NCBI RefSeq assembly: GCF_009696005.1
Contig: NZ_VUMV01000001.1
Span: forward strand, 124,001 to 188,000
Reading direction: 5' to 3'
Length of the DNA: 64,000 nucleotides
Source of the DNA: Bilifractor porci
GTDB taxonomy: Bacteria; Bacillota; Clostridia; Lachnospirales; Lachnospiraceae
Under the pieces are notes generated by a model, which saw nothing but the letters and a program-made list of their open reading frames with translations, did not search any database and had not been told where the DNA came from. The position numbers were made by a program, and so were the translations under genes. Positions 7,840-16,056 of the stretch are shown here, in pieces; within the stretch, counting starts at the first letter, position 1; each line of letters opens with the position of its first letter.

Positions 7840-9333
7840 TTACTGTAATCCCAGCATTCTGCAAACGGTGCTTTTCATTTCCGGAACATCCGCCACGGTT
7901 TTATGGCGGACGGGCGCATTTTTAATCTCTTCAATCGCTTCGGGGATTTCCACTCCGGAAACATGATGAAGGGCATCAAACTGCTCTAGGTCGGACATGG
8001 AATCATATTTTTCCGCGTCTATGGCGTGAAGGACGCTCCTGGCAAATTTATAGGGACTTGCCGTGGAAGCGATCACCATCGGAGTGTGATCCCCGGTCTT
8101 TTCCCTGTACTGCCGGGCAACCGCCGCGGCGACGGCTGTATGCGGATCAATCACATACTGATCCTTTCTGTAGATATCGGAAATGGTTTCCGCAACCGTC
8201 TTTTCGTCCGCGAACCCGCCGTAAAAGTCTTCCAGTTTCTTTCTCATTTCCGGTGAGATCTCATATTTTCCGTCTCCGGAGAGGGAAGCCATGAGCTTCG
8301 CGGTTTTCTCCGCGTCGCATCCGTCGATCAGATAGATCAGACGCTCCAGGTTGCTGGAGACAAGAATATCCATCGAGGGTGAACTGGTCAGGATAAAGGG
8401 ACGGTTTCTGTCGTAAACGCCTGTCGAGAAGAAATCAAACAGAACCTTGTTCTCATTGGAGGCACAGATCAGTTTATGAATCGGAAGCCCGATCTGCTTC
8501 GCGTAATAAGCGGCGAGAATGTTTCCGAAATTCCCGGTCGGTACGGTTACATTAATGGGATCCCCTGCCTGGATCTCCCCGGCCTTTACCAGACGGGAAT
8601 ACGCGTAAACATAATAGGCCGCCTGCGGCACCAGACGCCCGATATTGATGGAATTGGCGGAGCTGAACTGAATCCCGTGCCTGTCCATCTCCTTTTCCAG
8701 CTCCCGGTCTCCGAACAGCTTCTTGACGCCGGTCTGCGCGTCGTCAAAGTTTCCGTTAATCGCAACCACATGCGTATTTTCACCCTTCTGGGTGACCATC
8801 TGGCGCTTCTGCACGGGGCTTACGCCGTCCTTCGGGAAAAAGACGATGATCTGCGTCCCCGGTACATTCGCAAAGCCGGCCATGGCGGCCTTCCCGGTAT
8901 CTCCGGATGTTGCGGTCAGGATACAGATCTCGTTTTTGATATGATTTTTCTTCGCCGCGGTCGTCATGAGATAAGGCAGGATGGACAGCGCCATATCCTT
9001 GAAGGCGATCGTTTTTCCGTGAAAAAGCTCCAGGAACCAGGAACCGTCTGCCCTGTGGAGAGGAGCAATTTCCGGAACATCGAATTTATCGTCATATGCA
9101 TGATTGATACAGTTACGGAGCTCTTCTTCCGTATAATCTGTGAGAAACAGCTTCATGACCTGAAAGGCCAGTTCCCGGTAATCCATCTCCGCAAGGCTTT
9201 CCAGGGAGACATCCAGTCTCGGAAAGGAAGAAGGGACATAGAGACCGCCGTCTCTGGCAAGCCCGTTCAGAACCGCCTGCGACGCGAGGATCCCTGTTTC
9301 ACCGCCCCGTGTGCTGTCATATAAAATCTGCAT
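7840..9333 (-). CDS. thrC: Threonine synthase
   Basis: The 497-residue protein is a long-type threonine synthase. It begins MQILYDSTRGGE and has the PLP lysine in GKTIAFKDMAL (around residue 112), the phosphate-binding TATSGDTGKAAMAG, and NINIGRLVPQ-like SINIGRLVPQAAYY. It converts O-phosphohomoserine to threonine. The start has AGGAGGT at ideal spacing, and a promoter is visible at 9372-9400. It is followed by a terminator and then by cobT. It is transcribed as a single gene as far as the sequence shows; no homoserine genes are adjacent. Confidence 0.96.
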   Translation of the reverse strand: MQILYDSTRGGETGILASQAVLNGLARDGGLYVPSSFPRLDVSLESLAEMDYRELAFQVMKLFLTDYTEEELRNCINHAYDDKFDVPEIAPLHRADGSWFLELFHGKTIAFKDMALSILPYLMTTAAKKNHIKNEICILTATSGDTGKAAMAGFANVPGTQIIVFFPKDGVSPVQKRQMVTQKGENTHVVAINGNFDDAQTGVKKLFGDRELEKEMDRHGIQFSSANSINIGRLVPQAAYYVYAYSRLVKAGEIQAGDPINVTVPTGNFGNILAAYYAKQIGLPIHKLICASNENKVLFDFFSTGVYDRNRPFILTSSPSMDILVSSNLERLIYLIDGCDAEKTAKLMASLSGDGKYEISPEMRKKLEDFYGGFADEKTVAETISDIYRKDQYVIDPHTAVAAAVARQYREKTGDHTPMVIASTASPYKFARSVLHAIDAEKYDSMSDLEQFDALHHVSGVEIPEAIEEIKNAPVRHKTVADVPEMKSTVCRMLGLQ

Positions 9334-9371
9334 CTGAGTACCTCCTGAAAATGCTGAAATCGTACCCGCAC

Positions 9372-9400
9372 ATTATAGCACACAGGCCCGGAAGTGTGAA
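9372..9400 (-). promoter_or_regulatory. Sigma-A type promoter for thrC
   Basis: On the minus strand TTCACA (9400-9395) and TATAAT (9377-9372) are separated by 17 bases. The predicted start lies some 30 bases before the thrC ATG, leaving no room for a leader riboswitch. Confidence 0.7.
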
Positions 9401-9430
9401 ATATTTCTTTCTGATGTCCCGCTTTCCGCG

Positions 9431-10888
9431 TCAGGTGTGCCAGAGCTTCTGATAGGGAATGCCCGTAACCTTTTCGCAGATTTTCTTTTCCTCCTCTGTG
9501 GTAACCGAGGAGTCCTCTCCCCGCCTTCTCCTGTTTTCCCTCTGGATAACATTAAATTCTTTCTGTTTCATCGGGAAAAGATAACCGAAGAGAAACAGAA
9601 GCGCCACCAGAACCACAGGCATCAGGATGAAGATGACGGAAATGCCGGTGTTGGTCGCCGCGGACTGCCTGGCTCCGGCAGAGGCCAGCTTCTCATCGTA
9701 GCCGACAAGGCTGAGCAGAAGCCCGATCACTCCCGCGGAGAGGCCAGAGGAAATCTTTCTGGCAAAGGTCGCCATTCCGGAGACAATTCCGGGACGGTGC
9801 ACGGAGGTAATCAGCTCGTCCACATCGGCCATATCCGCCATGATGGCAAAAATACTGGTCAGCGTCGCGGCATTGCCGATTCCGATGCCTGCCGCCAGCA
9901 CGAGGATCGGGATGATGTTCGCGCCCTCATAAGAAAACGGAATCAGCCCCAGGGTGCAGATAATCCGGATCGGGGCGCCGATCAGGATCGTTGTCCGTTT
10001 GGATGTTCTGGCCATCACCGGTCCCCAGACCAGCATGCCGGCCAGCTGCGAGACGAGGAGGACAGCCATCAGATAGGTAAAGTAGTGATTGTCGTAGCCG
10101 TTCAGGACATCCTGGACATAGTAAACCGCCATGCCGGAGACAAAATCCATGCCGCACTGTCCGGTCAGATATATTCCGATGAAAAGGCGGAAGGACCGGC
10201 TGCGGAACACAGAGGCGGACTGTACAAAGCTGTCACGCAGGTTCGTGTGTACAGGTTCCTTCTGGTTCTCCCAGGTTCCGGCAAAGGTGACCAGCGTGGT
10301 AATCAGGAAAAGCAGGCCGAAAAGAACGGCGCAGCGCATATAGTTCGATGCCGCCGTCGTATCCGTGATGATAAAGGTGGGAACCAGTCCGCAGACCATA
10401 GACCCGATCGTCGACCAGATCATCCGCACATTGGAAAATCTGGACCGCAGCGCGTAATCATCAATCATGTCCGGGAGAAGGCCGTTGTAGGGAACCATCA
10501 GAATGGTGGATCCGGTAGAAAACAGACAGTACATCAGGACATAGAAGGCAAACATGGCTCCGCCTGAATGCACCGGAGAAGGAATCCAAAGAACAATAAA
10601 GGTAAGCGCCGTGGCAAAAGAACCGATCAGAATATAAAAGCGCTTGGCCCCGAAGCGTGAGGTCGTGCGGTCTGTAATGTTCCCCATGATCGGGTCGGTG
10701 ACGGCGTCCCAGATATGGCCGATCAGCGGAATCATTCCCGCCAGAGCGGCAGGCATCCCCATGGCCTTAATCAGAAATACCGTAAAAAAAGAATTGATAA
10801 TGACAAAGGCGCCGCCGTTGAAGAACTCGCCCATGCCGTACATCATCTGCGAGCCGAGCCCGACACTGTGTGTTTTTTTGCTGCTCAT
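9431..10888 (-). CDS. GPH-family glycoside/hexuronide:cation symporter (MFS)
   Basis: The 485-residue protein has about twelve hydrophobic segments. The glycoside-pentoside-hexuronide family signature is WDAVTDPIMGNITDRTTSRFGAKRFYIL around residues 60-87, the MelB-type cation-site loop between helices 2 and 3. Such proteins import sugars, glycosides or uronides with sodium or protons. The substrate cannot be told, and no glycoside hydrolase lies next to it. The ATG at 10888 follows AGGAGGAG. An upstream TATAAT (10929-10924, minus strand) gives a likely -10, but the -35 is weak. The C-terminal tail is charged and cytoplasmic. No terminator is seen before the thrC promoter. Confidence 0.88.
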   Translation of the reverse strand: MSSKKTHSVGLGSQMMYGMGEFFNGGAFVIINSFFTVFLIKAMGMPAALAGMIPLIGHIWDAVTDPIMGNITDRTTSRFGAKRFYILIGSFATALTFIVLWIPSPVHSGGAMFAFYVLMYCLFSTGSTILMVPYNGLLPDMIDDYALRSRFSNVRMIWSTIGSMVCGLVPTFIITDTTAASNYMRCAVLFGLLFLITTLVTFAGTWENQKEPVHTNLRDSFVQSASVFRSRSFRLFIGIYLTGQCGMDFVSGMAVYYVQDVLNGYDNHYFTYLMAVLLVSQLAGMLVWGPVMARTSKRTTILIGAPIRIICTLGLIPFSYEGANIIPILVLAAGIGIGNAATLTSIFAIMADMADVDELITSVHRPGIVSGMATFARKISSGLSAGVIGLLLSLVGYDEKLASAGARQSAATNTGISVIFILMPVVLVALLFLFGYLFPMKQKEFNVIQRENRRRRGEDSSVTTEEEKKICEKVTGIPYQKLWHT

Positions 10889-11174
10889 AAAGAATCTCCT
10901 CCTGTGGTTTCAGTCATAAAAGCATTATACCGCAGAAATCCGGCGGAAGGGAAAAGATTCCTGTAAACTTCGTGTAAACTGTCCGGCTGTTTTGCCCTTT
11001 TCTTCCGCACAGTAAAAAGAACCAGGGTTCTGTCTTTCGGTTTTGTCTTTCCGGCAGCGCCGCTTCAGCCGGAGCGGCAGTCTTCGGAATCCTGCTTTAC
11101 ATTCTGCCGCCCCATGGATTAGACTGGAAGGAAAGACCGGAAACCTGAAAACAGGAAGAAAACGAGGACAGATC

Positions 11175-12200
11175 ATGACAGCAAAAGAAGAGATAAAAGT
11201 GACAGAAGCCCCGGAACCGGGATGTAGTCTGCCGGTTCCCGAAACAGTGACACTTCTTGGAGAAGACGACTTTGCAGAGGCCATGCAGGGAGTGAATAAA
11301 CAGTGGAGGGATTCCTGTGTACACAACGGGAAATTCACGACAAAGGACGGAATGGAAATCAATTACTACACAGCCATTCCCAAAAACCGGCGCGCGAATC
11401 TCGTTATTATCCACGGCTACTGCGGATTCTGGGCGAAGTACCACGAGATGGCCTGGTATTACTATCAGGCGGGCTATGCCGTATTTTTCATGGAACAGAG
11501 GGGACACGGCTATTCCGGAAGAGAGATCCCGGAGACGGATCTGGTGCATGTCCGCTCCTACGAGGATTATGTCCGGGACACCAGAGAATTTTTTGACAGG
11601 GTTGTGCGGGAAAAGAGCGGCGGGAAGCCTTGCTATCTCTTTGCCCATTCGATGGGCGGGGCCATCGGGGCGCTGTTCCTTGGCACTTATCCGGAATGCT
11701 TCCAAAAAGCAGTCCTCAGCTCTCCGATGATTCAGATGAAGACCGGGAAATACCCCCGCGCCCTGGTCAGCCTGATTGCCGTTCACGCCTCTCTTCATCA
11801 CATGCAGAAGCAGATGTCCGTGGGACAGGACCACTTCAGCCCGGTACCGGTATTCGAGACCAGCAGCACGCTCTCCCGCCCCAGATATGACTATGTTTTC
11901 CAGCACAGGCTGCAGGATTATCACTACCAGACCTATGGAGCGTCCTACGGCTGGGCCATGGCAGGCATGTCCGTGACCGGAAAGATCCTGAAGCGGGCGG
12001 CAAACGTAAAAATACCGGTGCTGCTGTTCCAGGCGGGAAATGACCCGCTGGTGGAGCCTTCCGGCCAGATGCGATTTGCGCGGAAGGCGTCCGATGTCCG
12101 AATCGTCCGCTACGAAAAATCCAAGCATGAAATTTTCAATGCCACCGAAGATATCCGCAGAGACTATTACGCAAGGATTTTCCGGTTTCTGGAGGAATAG
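11175..12200 (+). CDS. Alpha/beta hydrolase, lysophospholipase/monoacylglycerol lipase type
   Basis: The 341-residue protein shows the Hydrolase_4 (PldB/monoglyceride lipase) pattern: IIHGYCGFWAKYHEMAWYY oxyanion region, MEQRGHGYSGR, nucleophile serine in FAHSMGGAIGAL, aspartate in FQAGNDPLVEPSGQ, and histidine in SKHEIFNATEDIR. No signal peptide is present, so it should be cytoplasmic and act on lysophospholipids, monoglycerides or related esters. The frame is open from 11043, but the ATG at 11175 with ACGAGGACAG just upstream is preferred. It stands alone on the plus strand between two leftward genes and converges on leuA with a nine-base gap. No terminator or clear promoter is visible. Confidence 0.87.
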   Translation: MTAKEEIKVTEAPEPGCSLPVPETVTLLGEDDFAEAMQGVNKQWRDSCVHNGKFTTKDGMEINYYTAIPKNRRANLVIIHGYCGFWAKYHEMAWYYYQAGYAVFFMEQRGHGYSGREIPETDLVHVRSYEDYVRDTREFFDRVVREKSGGKPCYLFAHSMGGAIGALFLGTYPECFQKAVLSSPMIQMKTGKYPRALVSLIAVHASLHHMQKQMSVGQDHFSPVPVFETSSTLSRPRYDYVFQHRLQDYHYQTYGASYGWAMAGMSVTGKILKRAANVKIPVLLFQAGNDPLVEPSGQMRFARKASDVRIVRYEKSKHEIFNATEDIRRDYYARIFRFLEE

Positions 12201-12209
12201 GCCGTCAGC

Positions 12210-13871
12210 TTATCGGTTGTTGACCGCTGTCACAAGCGCGTCTATGGAGGCCCGGATAATATCCGGGTCTACCGCCGCTCCCCAGGACATGGTTCCGTCC
12301 TTCTCCTGAATTCCTACATAGGCGATCGCGTTGGAGCTGGAGCTCTTAGTCAGCGCATGCTCCTGATACGTTGTAAGCGTGTAGTCCAGGCCATGTGCTT
12401 TTTTCAGCGCATTGCTCACGGCATCCAGACGGCCGTTGCCCTCCGCCTTTGTGACGGAAAATTCACCGTCCCCGTATCTGGAGTTGACGCTCGCCTCGAT
12501 TCTCCCGCTGTCCAGCTGACGGAAATGAACGCCGTTGACTGTAAGCGGACTGTCCTTATCCTCAAAGGTCTGCTTGAAGAGGCTGAAAATCTCATCCGGC
12601 TTCAGTTCCTTGTGCAGATGATCGGAGAGATCCTTGGCCGCGTAGCCCATGGCCTCCCGCATCTTCTTCGGAAGGATCAGGTCGTAATGTGTCTCCAGAA
12701 CATAGCCGACGCCTCCCTTTCCGGACTGGCTGTTGATACGGATGACATCCGCGTCGTAGCTTCTGCCGATATCGGTAGGATCGATAGGCAGGTAAGGAAC
12801 GGTCCAGTGATCCGGATCGTGCTCTTCCCTCCAGTGCATTCCCTTCGCAATGGCATCCTGATGAGAACCGGAGAATGCCGCAAACACAAGCGAGCCGCAG
12901 TACGGTGTCCTGGGTCCAACCTGCATGCCGGTGTATTCCTCATACCGGTCAACCAGATCCTTCATATTGTCAAAGTTCATTTCCGGATTCACGCCCTGCA
13001 TATACAGGTTCATGGCAAGTGTGATAATATCCACATTTCCGGTCCGCTCCCCGTTTCCGAACAGGGTTCCCTCTACGCGGTCCGCTCCGGCCAGAACACC
13101 CAGCTCCGCGTCGCTGACTCCGCACCCACGGTCGTTGTGCGGATGCAGGGAAAGAACCACGTTATCCCTGTACTTCAGGTTCTTGCTCATATACTCCACC
13201 TGGCTGGCATAGACATGCGGCATGGAAAGTTCCACTGTGCTCGGAAGATTGATAATTGCCTTCCGGTCTGCCGTAGGCTTCCAGACATCCAGAACCGCGT
13301 TGCAGACTTCCAGCGCGTATTCCGGCTCCGTCCCGGTAAAGCTTTCCGGGCTGTACTCAAAACGGTAGGATTCGTGTTCCTCCTCCGTCAGCTTCTGCAG
13401 AAGCTCCGCGCCCTCGACGGCAATTTTTTTGATTTCCTCCCGGTCCTTCTTAAATACCTGCTGCCGCTGCGCAAAGGAAGTGGAGTTGTACACATGAACG
13501 ATTGCGTTCTTACATCCCTCCAGCGCCTGGAACGTCTTGCGGATGATATGTTCCCGCGCCTGTGTCAGCACCTGCACGGTAACATCGTCGGGAATCAGGT
13601 TTTCCTCAATCAGTCTGCGCAGGAAAACATATTCCGTCTCGGAGGCGGCAGGGAATCCCACCTCGATTTCCTTAAAGCCGACCCTGCAGAGCAGTTTGAA
13701 AAACTCAATTTTCGTATCCAGATCCATGGGGATGACCAGCGCCTGGTTGCCGTCCCTAAGATCGACGCTGCACCAGACCGGGGCGTGGTCAATCGAATCC
13801 TTCTTCACCCAGTCATAGCAGGGAACCGGCGGCATAAAATACTGTTTCTGATACTTTTTGTAATTCATCAT
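12210..13871 (-). CDS. leuA: 2-isopropylmalate synthase
   Basis: The 553-residue enzyme condenses acetyl-CoA with 2-oxoisovalerate, the first committed step of leucine synthesis. It has the DRE-TIM motif VDLRDGNQALV, metal histidines in LHPHNDRGCGV, and a C-terminal regulatory LeuA dimer domain. It is of the longer type that starts near PPVPCYDWV, as in actinobacteria and Clostridia. The frame continues upstream through the T-box to 14114, but translation should start at ATG 13871 (or the adjacent ATG 13868) after GGGAGGA. No leuBCD is in the window. Expression is controlled by the leucine T-box described separately. Confidence 0.95.
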   Translation of the reverse strand: MMNYKKYQKQYFMPPVPCYDWVKKDSIDHAPVWCSVDLRDGNQALVIPMDLDTKIEFFKLLCRVGFKEIEVGFPAASETEYVFLRRLIEENLIPDDVTVQVLTQAREHIIRKTFQALEGCKNAIVHVYNSTSFAQRQQVFKKDREEIKKIAVEGAELLQKLTEEEHESYRFEYSPESFTGTEPEYALEVCNAVLDVWKPTADRKAIINLPSTVELSMPHVYASQVEYMSKNLKYRDNVVLSLHPHNDRGCGVSDAELGVLAGADRVEGTLFGNGERTGNVDIITLAMNLYMQGVNPEMNFDNMKDLVDRYEEYTGMQVGPRTPYCGSLVFAAFSGSHQDAIAKGMHWREEHDPDHWTVPYLPIDPTDIGRSYDADVIRINSQSGKGGVGYVLETHYDLILPKKMREAMGYAAKDLSDHLHKELKPDEIFSLFKQTFEDKDSPLTVNGVHFRQLDSGRIEASVNSRYGDGEFSVTKAEGNGRLDAVSNALKKAHGLDYTLTTYQEHALTKSSSSNAIAYVGIQEKDGTMSWGAAVDPDIIRASIDALVTAVNNR

Positions 13872-13908
13872 GATCTTTTCCTCCCTGATTCTTTTCTGCG
13901 GAGACGTA

Positions 13909-14195
13909 CAAAAAAGCCTTACATCTCCTGCCTGTTCTGCAAGAGACGTAAGGCTGACAGCTCTTACGCGGTACCACTCTTCTTCACGGAAAATTCCGTG
14001 CACTCTTTGGATACGGCCGTTCCCGGTAGATATCCTTTCCCCTGTAACGGTGGGATTCCGTCTGCGTCTACTGTAATTTCTTAGTTCGGGCAGCCACTCG
14101 AAGGTCAGTTCCACGGGAAACCCTCTGCTGTCTCACACCGGCCGACAGCTCTCTGCGTTCAGATCTCAGGTGTACTATTCCTTGTCATCGTATTT
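13909..14195 (-). ncRNA. T-box riboswitch, leucine-specific (CUG specifier), before leuA
   Basis: Minus-strand landmarks in order are the AG-rich stem I start GATGACAAGGAATAGTA, the AGAGAG and GGTGTGAGAC apical elements, and GAACTGACCTTCGAG with the specifier CTG (14108-14106). The T-box sequence AGAGTGGTACCGCG follows at 13980-13967. It is followed by the terminator AGCCTTACGTCTC / GAGATGTAAGGCT ending in TTTTTT (13955-13909). The T-box motif pairs with uncharged tRNA and forms the antiterminator. CUG reads leucine, which matches leuA. Uncharged tRNA-Leu should therefore raise leuA expression. Confidence 0.93.
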
Positions 14196-14224
14196 AGAAT
14201 GCAATAAGTTGATTGACGAAAAAA

Positions 14225-14253
14225 ACAATAGCATTACGCACCGGAAATGTCAA
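14225..14253 (-). promoter_or_regulatory. Sigma-A type promoter of the T-box/leuA transcript
   Basis: TTGACA (14253-14248) and TATTGT (14230-14225) on the minus strand are 17 bases apart. The predicted start is about 25 bases before stem I of the T-box. The -35 lies only 17 bases beyond the putP stop, and no terminator separates them. Confidence 0.75.
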
Positions 14254-14269
14254 GACCGCGATTTTCCCG

Positions 14270-15802
14270 TTACATGCTCTGTTTTACCTCATCGTAAACC
14301 CTGGTGATCCTGTCCTCCGGCTTCTTTGTCAGCAGGCTGACCACTACATTGATCAGGATTGCAACCAGGAAAGCAGGAAGAAGCTCGTAGATATTCCAGA
14401 TTCCTCCCAGCGGGCGTACAGCAAACTTCCAGATAAAAATCATGAGTCCTCCGGATATTAACCCGGCAAACGCGCCGTATTTATTCGATCTTCTCCAGAA
14501 CAGTGCCAGAAGAACCACCGGACCGAAAGTCGCGCCGAAGCCGGCCCAGGCAAAGGAAACAATTCCAAATACGGAGCTGTTCGGATTCCAGGCGATACCG
14601 ACGCCGATCACAGCAATAATCAGCAGAGAGCCTCTGGCAATCTTCATCAGATTCTCCTCCGAAATATCCAGATGGAAGAATTCGTGAAGGATATTTTCGG
14701 ACACCGAGCTCGAGGCCGCCAGCAGCTGGGAATCCGCCGTGGACATGGTTGCCGCCAGAATTCCCGAAAGGACAATGCCGGCCAGCACGGCAGCGGCTGT
14801 CCCGTGCTTGCTGAGCAGAGATGAAATCTCCACAATAACAGTCTCCGACGCAGAACCCTCCAGCTTCGGAATGGCTCCCGCATTTGTCATTCCCAGGCCG
14901 ACAATTCCGATCAGGATGGCAATTCCCATGGAAATCACGACCCAGACCGTGGCAACCCTTCTGGATATTTTCAGCTTGCTGTCATCCTCAATGGCCATGA
15001 AACGCAGCAGGATGTGCGGCATTCCGAAATATCCCAGCCCCCACGCCAGCGTGGAAATCACCGTGATAAATCCGTAAGGCTTTGCGGTGCCGGTTGTGGG
15101 GTCGTAGCTCTGCACCATGCTGAAATAACCCGGCAGCTGTTTCGCGTTCGCAAGAACCGCATCCATTCCTCCGGCCTTGCTGATCCCGAAGAGGAGCACA
15201 ATCACCAGTGCGGCTGTCATTACTATGGACTGGATAAAGTCCGTCAGGCTGGCCGCAAGGAACCCTCCCATGGTTGTATAAAGGATAATCACCGCAGCGC
15301 TGACAAGCATGGCGGCGTGATAATCCACCCCGAAAAGAGAAGCAAACAGCTTTCCGCAGGCGGCAAAGCCGGATCCGGTATACGGGACAAAGAAAACAAT
15401 GATAATCACCGCGCCGATCAGCATCAGGACACGGCGGCTGTCCCCATAGCGGTCCGAGAGAAAATCCGGCACGGTAATGGAATTTGTACGCGCCGTGTAC
15501 CGGCGGATTCTTCTGGCCACCAGAAGCCAGTTCAGATACGTTCCGACCGCCAGGCCGATTTCCGTCCAGCCGCAGTCCGCAATGCCGGAGAGATAGGCGA
15601 GGCCAGGAAGACCCATCAGCAGGTAGCTGCTCATATCCGAGGCCTCCGCGCTCATCGCGGTAACCAACGGTCCCAGCTTCCTTCCTCCCAGATAAAAGTC
15701 ACTGACTGTTTCATTTTTTTTGGACACTGCAAATCCGATCAGAAGCATTCCGATCAGATAGACGATCATGGCAATCATGATCCCGACCTGTGCGTTTGTC
15801 AT
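14270..15802 (-). CDS. putP: Sodium/proline symporter family protein (SSS)
   Basis: The 510-residue membrane protein has about thirteen hydrophobic segments and the SSS family features: DFYLGGRKLGPLVTAMSAEASDMSSYLLMG in the first helices, TDFIQSIVM after helix 5, and a helix-8 segment including ATMSTADSQLLAASS. These match PutP, which takes up proline with sodium. The PutP-type motifs make proline the first guess, though closely related SSS proteins carry other substrates. The frame continues upstream to 15991, but ATG 15802 with GAGGGGG upstream fits the family start. A promoter is visible at 15939-15967, giving a roughly 130-base leader with a TGCCGG/CCGGCA hairpin. Confidence 0.9.
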   Translation of the reverse strand: MTNAQVGIMIAMIVYLIGMLLIGFAVSKKNETVSDFYLGGRKLGPLVTAMSAEASDMSSYLLMGLPGLAYLSGIADCGWTEIGLAVGTYLNWLLVARRIRRYTARTNSITVPDFLSDRYGDSRRVLMLIGAVIIIVFFVPYTGSGFAACGKLFASLFGVDYHAAMLVSAAVIILYTTMGGFLAASLTDFIQSIVMTAALVIVLLFGISKAGGMDAVLANAKQLPGYFSMVQSYDPTTGTAKPYGFITVISTLAWGLGYFGMPHILLRFMAIEDDSKLKISRRVATVWVVISMGIAILIGIVGLGMTNAGAIPKLEGSASETVIVEISSLLSKHGTAAAVLAGIVLSGILAATMSTADSQLLAASSSVSENILHEFFHLDISEENLMKIARGSLLIIAVIGVGIAWNPNSSVFGIVSFAWAGFGATFGPVVLLALFWRRSNKYGAFAGLISGGLMIFIWKFAVRPLGGIWNIYELLPAFLVAILINVVVSLLTKKPEDRITRVYDEVKQSM

Positions 15803-15938
15803 AATGTTCCCCCTCAGTAAGCTCCGTGCCTGTCTGCCGGCACATACAAGGATGCCAGGATAAAAGTCCTTTTTCATCCCAACATCATAAAACACAGTTG
15901 TTCTATGCCGGTTTTTCCGGCACCACAGCATGTAATGT

Positions 15939-15967
15939 ACTTTACCACAGGAAAGCAGAAAGGGCAA
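15939..15967 (-). promoter_or_regulatory. Probable promoter of putP
   Basis: Minus strand TTGCCC (15967-15962), 17-base spacer, TAAAGT (15944-15939). The leader that follows contains the hairpin TGCCGGAAAAACCGGCA (15922-15906) without a U-run. Confidence 0.55.
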
Positions 15968-15985
15968 CAAAAACGAAACAGAGCG

Positions 15986-16014
15986 TTGCATCCTGTTCCA
16001 TAAGAAGGTAAACT
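15986..16014 (+). promoter_or_regulatory. Probable promoter of the ABC exporter operon
   Basis: TTGCAT (15986-15991), 17-base spacer, TAAACT (16009-16014). It is divergent from the putP promoter 20 bases away. The start codon of the first ABC gene follows at 16057. Confidence 0.6.
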
Positions 16015-16056
16015 GTCCATGGTTTCTGAAATTCTGAATCAGACCGGAGGGTTCAA

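Noticed and set aside
12357-14084. A 575-codon open frame on the plus strand opposite leuA and its T-box
   Set aside because: It is antisense to leuA, runs through the structured T-box leader, and has no family features or ribosome-binding site.
13872-14114. N-terminal extension of leuA through the leader
   Set aside because: The 81 extra codons coincide with the T-box RNA and its terminator. The true start has a strong ribosome-binding site just after the terminator.
15906-15922. A terminator or riboswitch in the putP leader
   Set aside because: The six-bp hairpin TGCCGG/CCGGCA has no following U-run and no further conserved elements around it.
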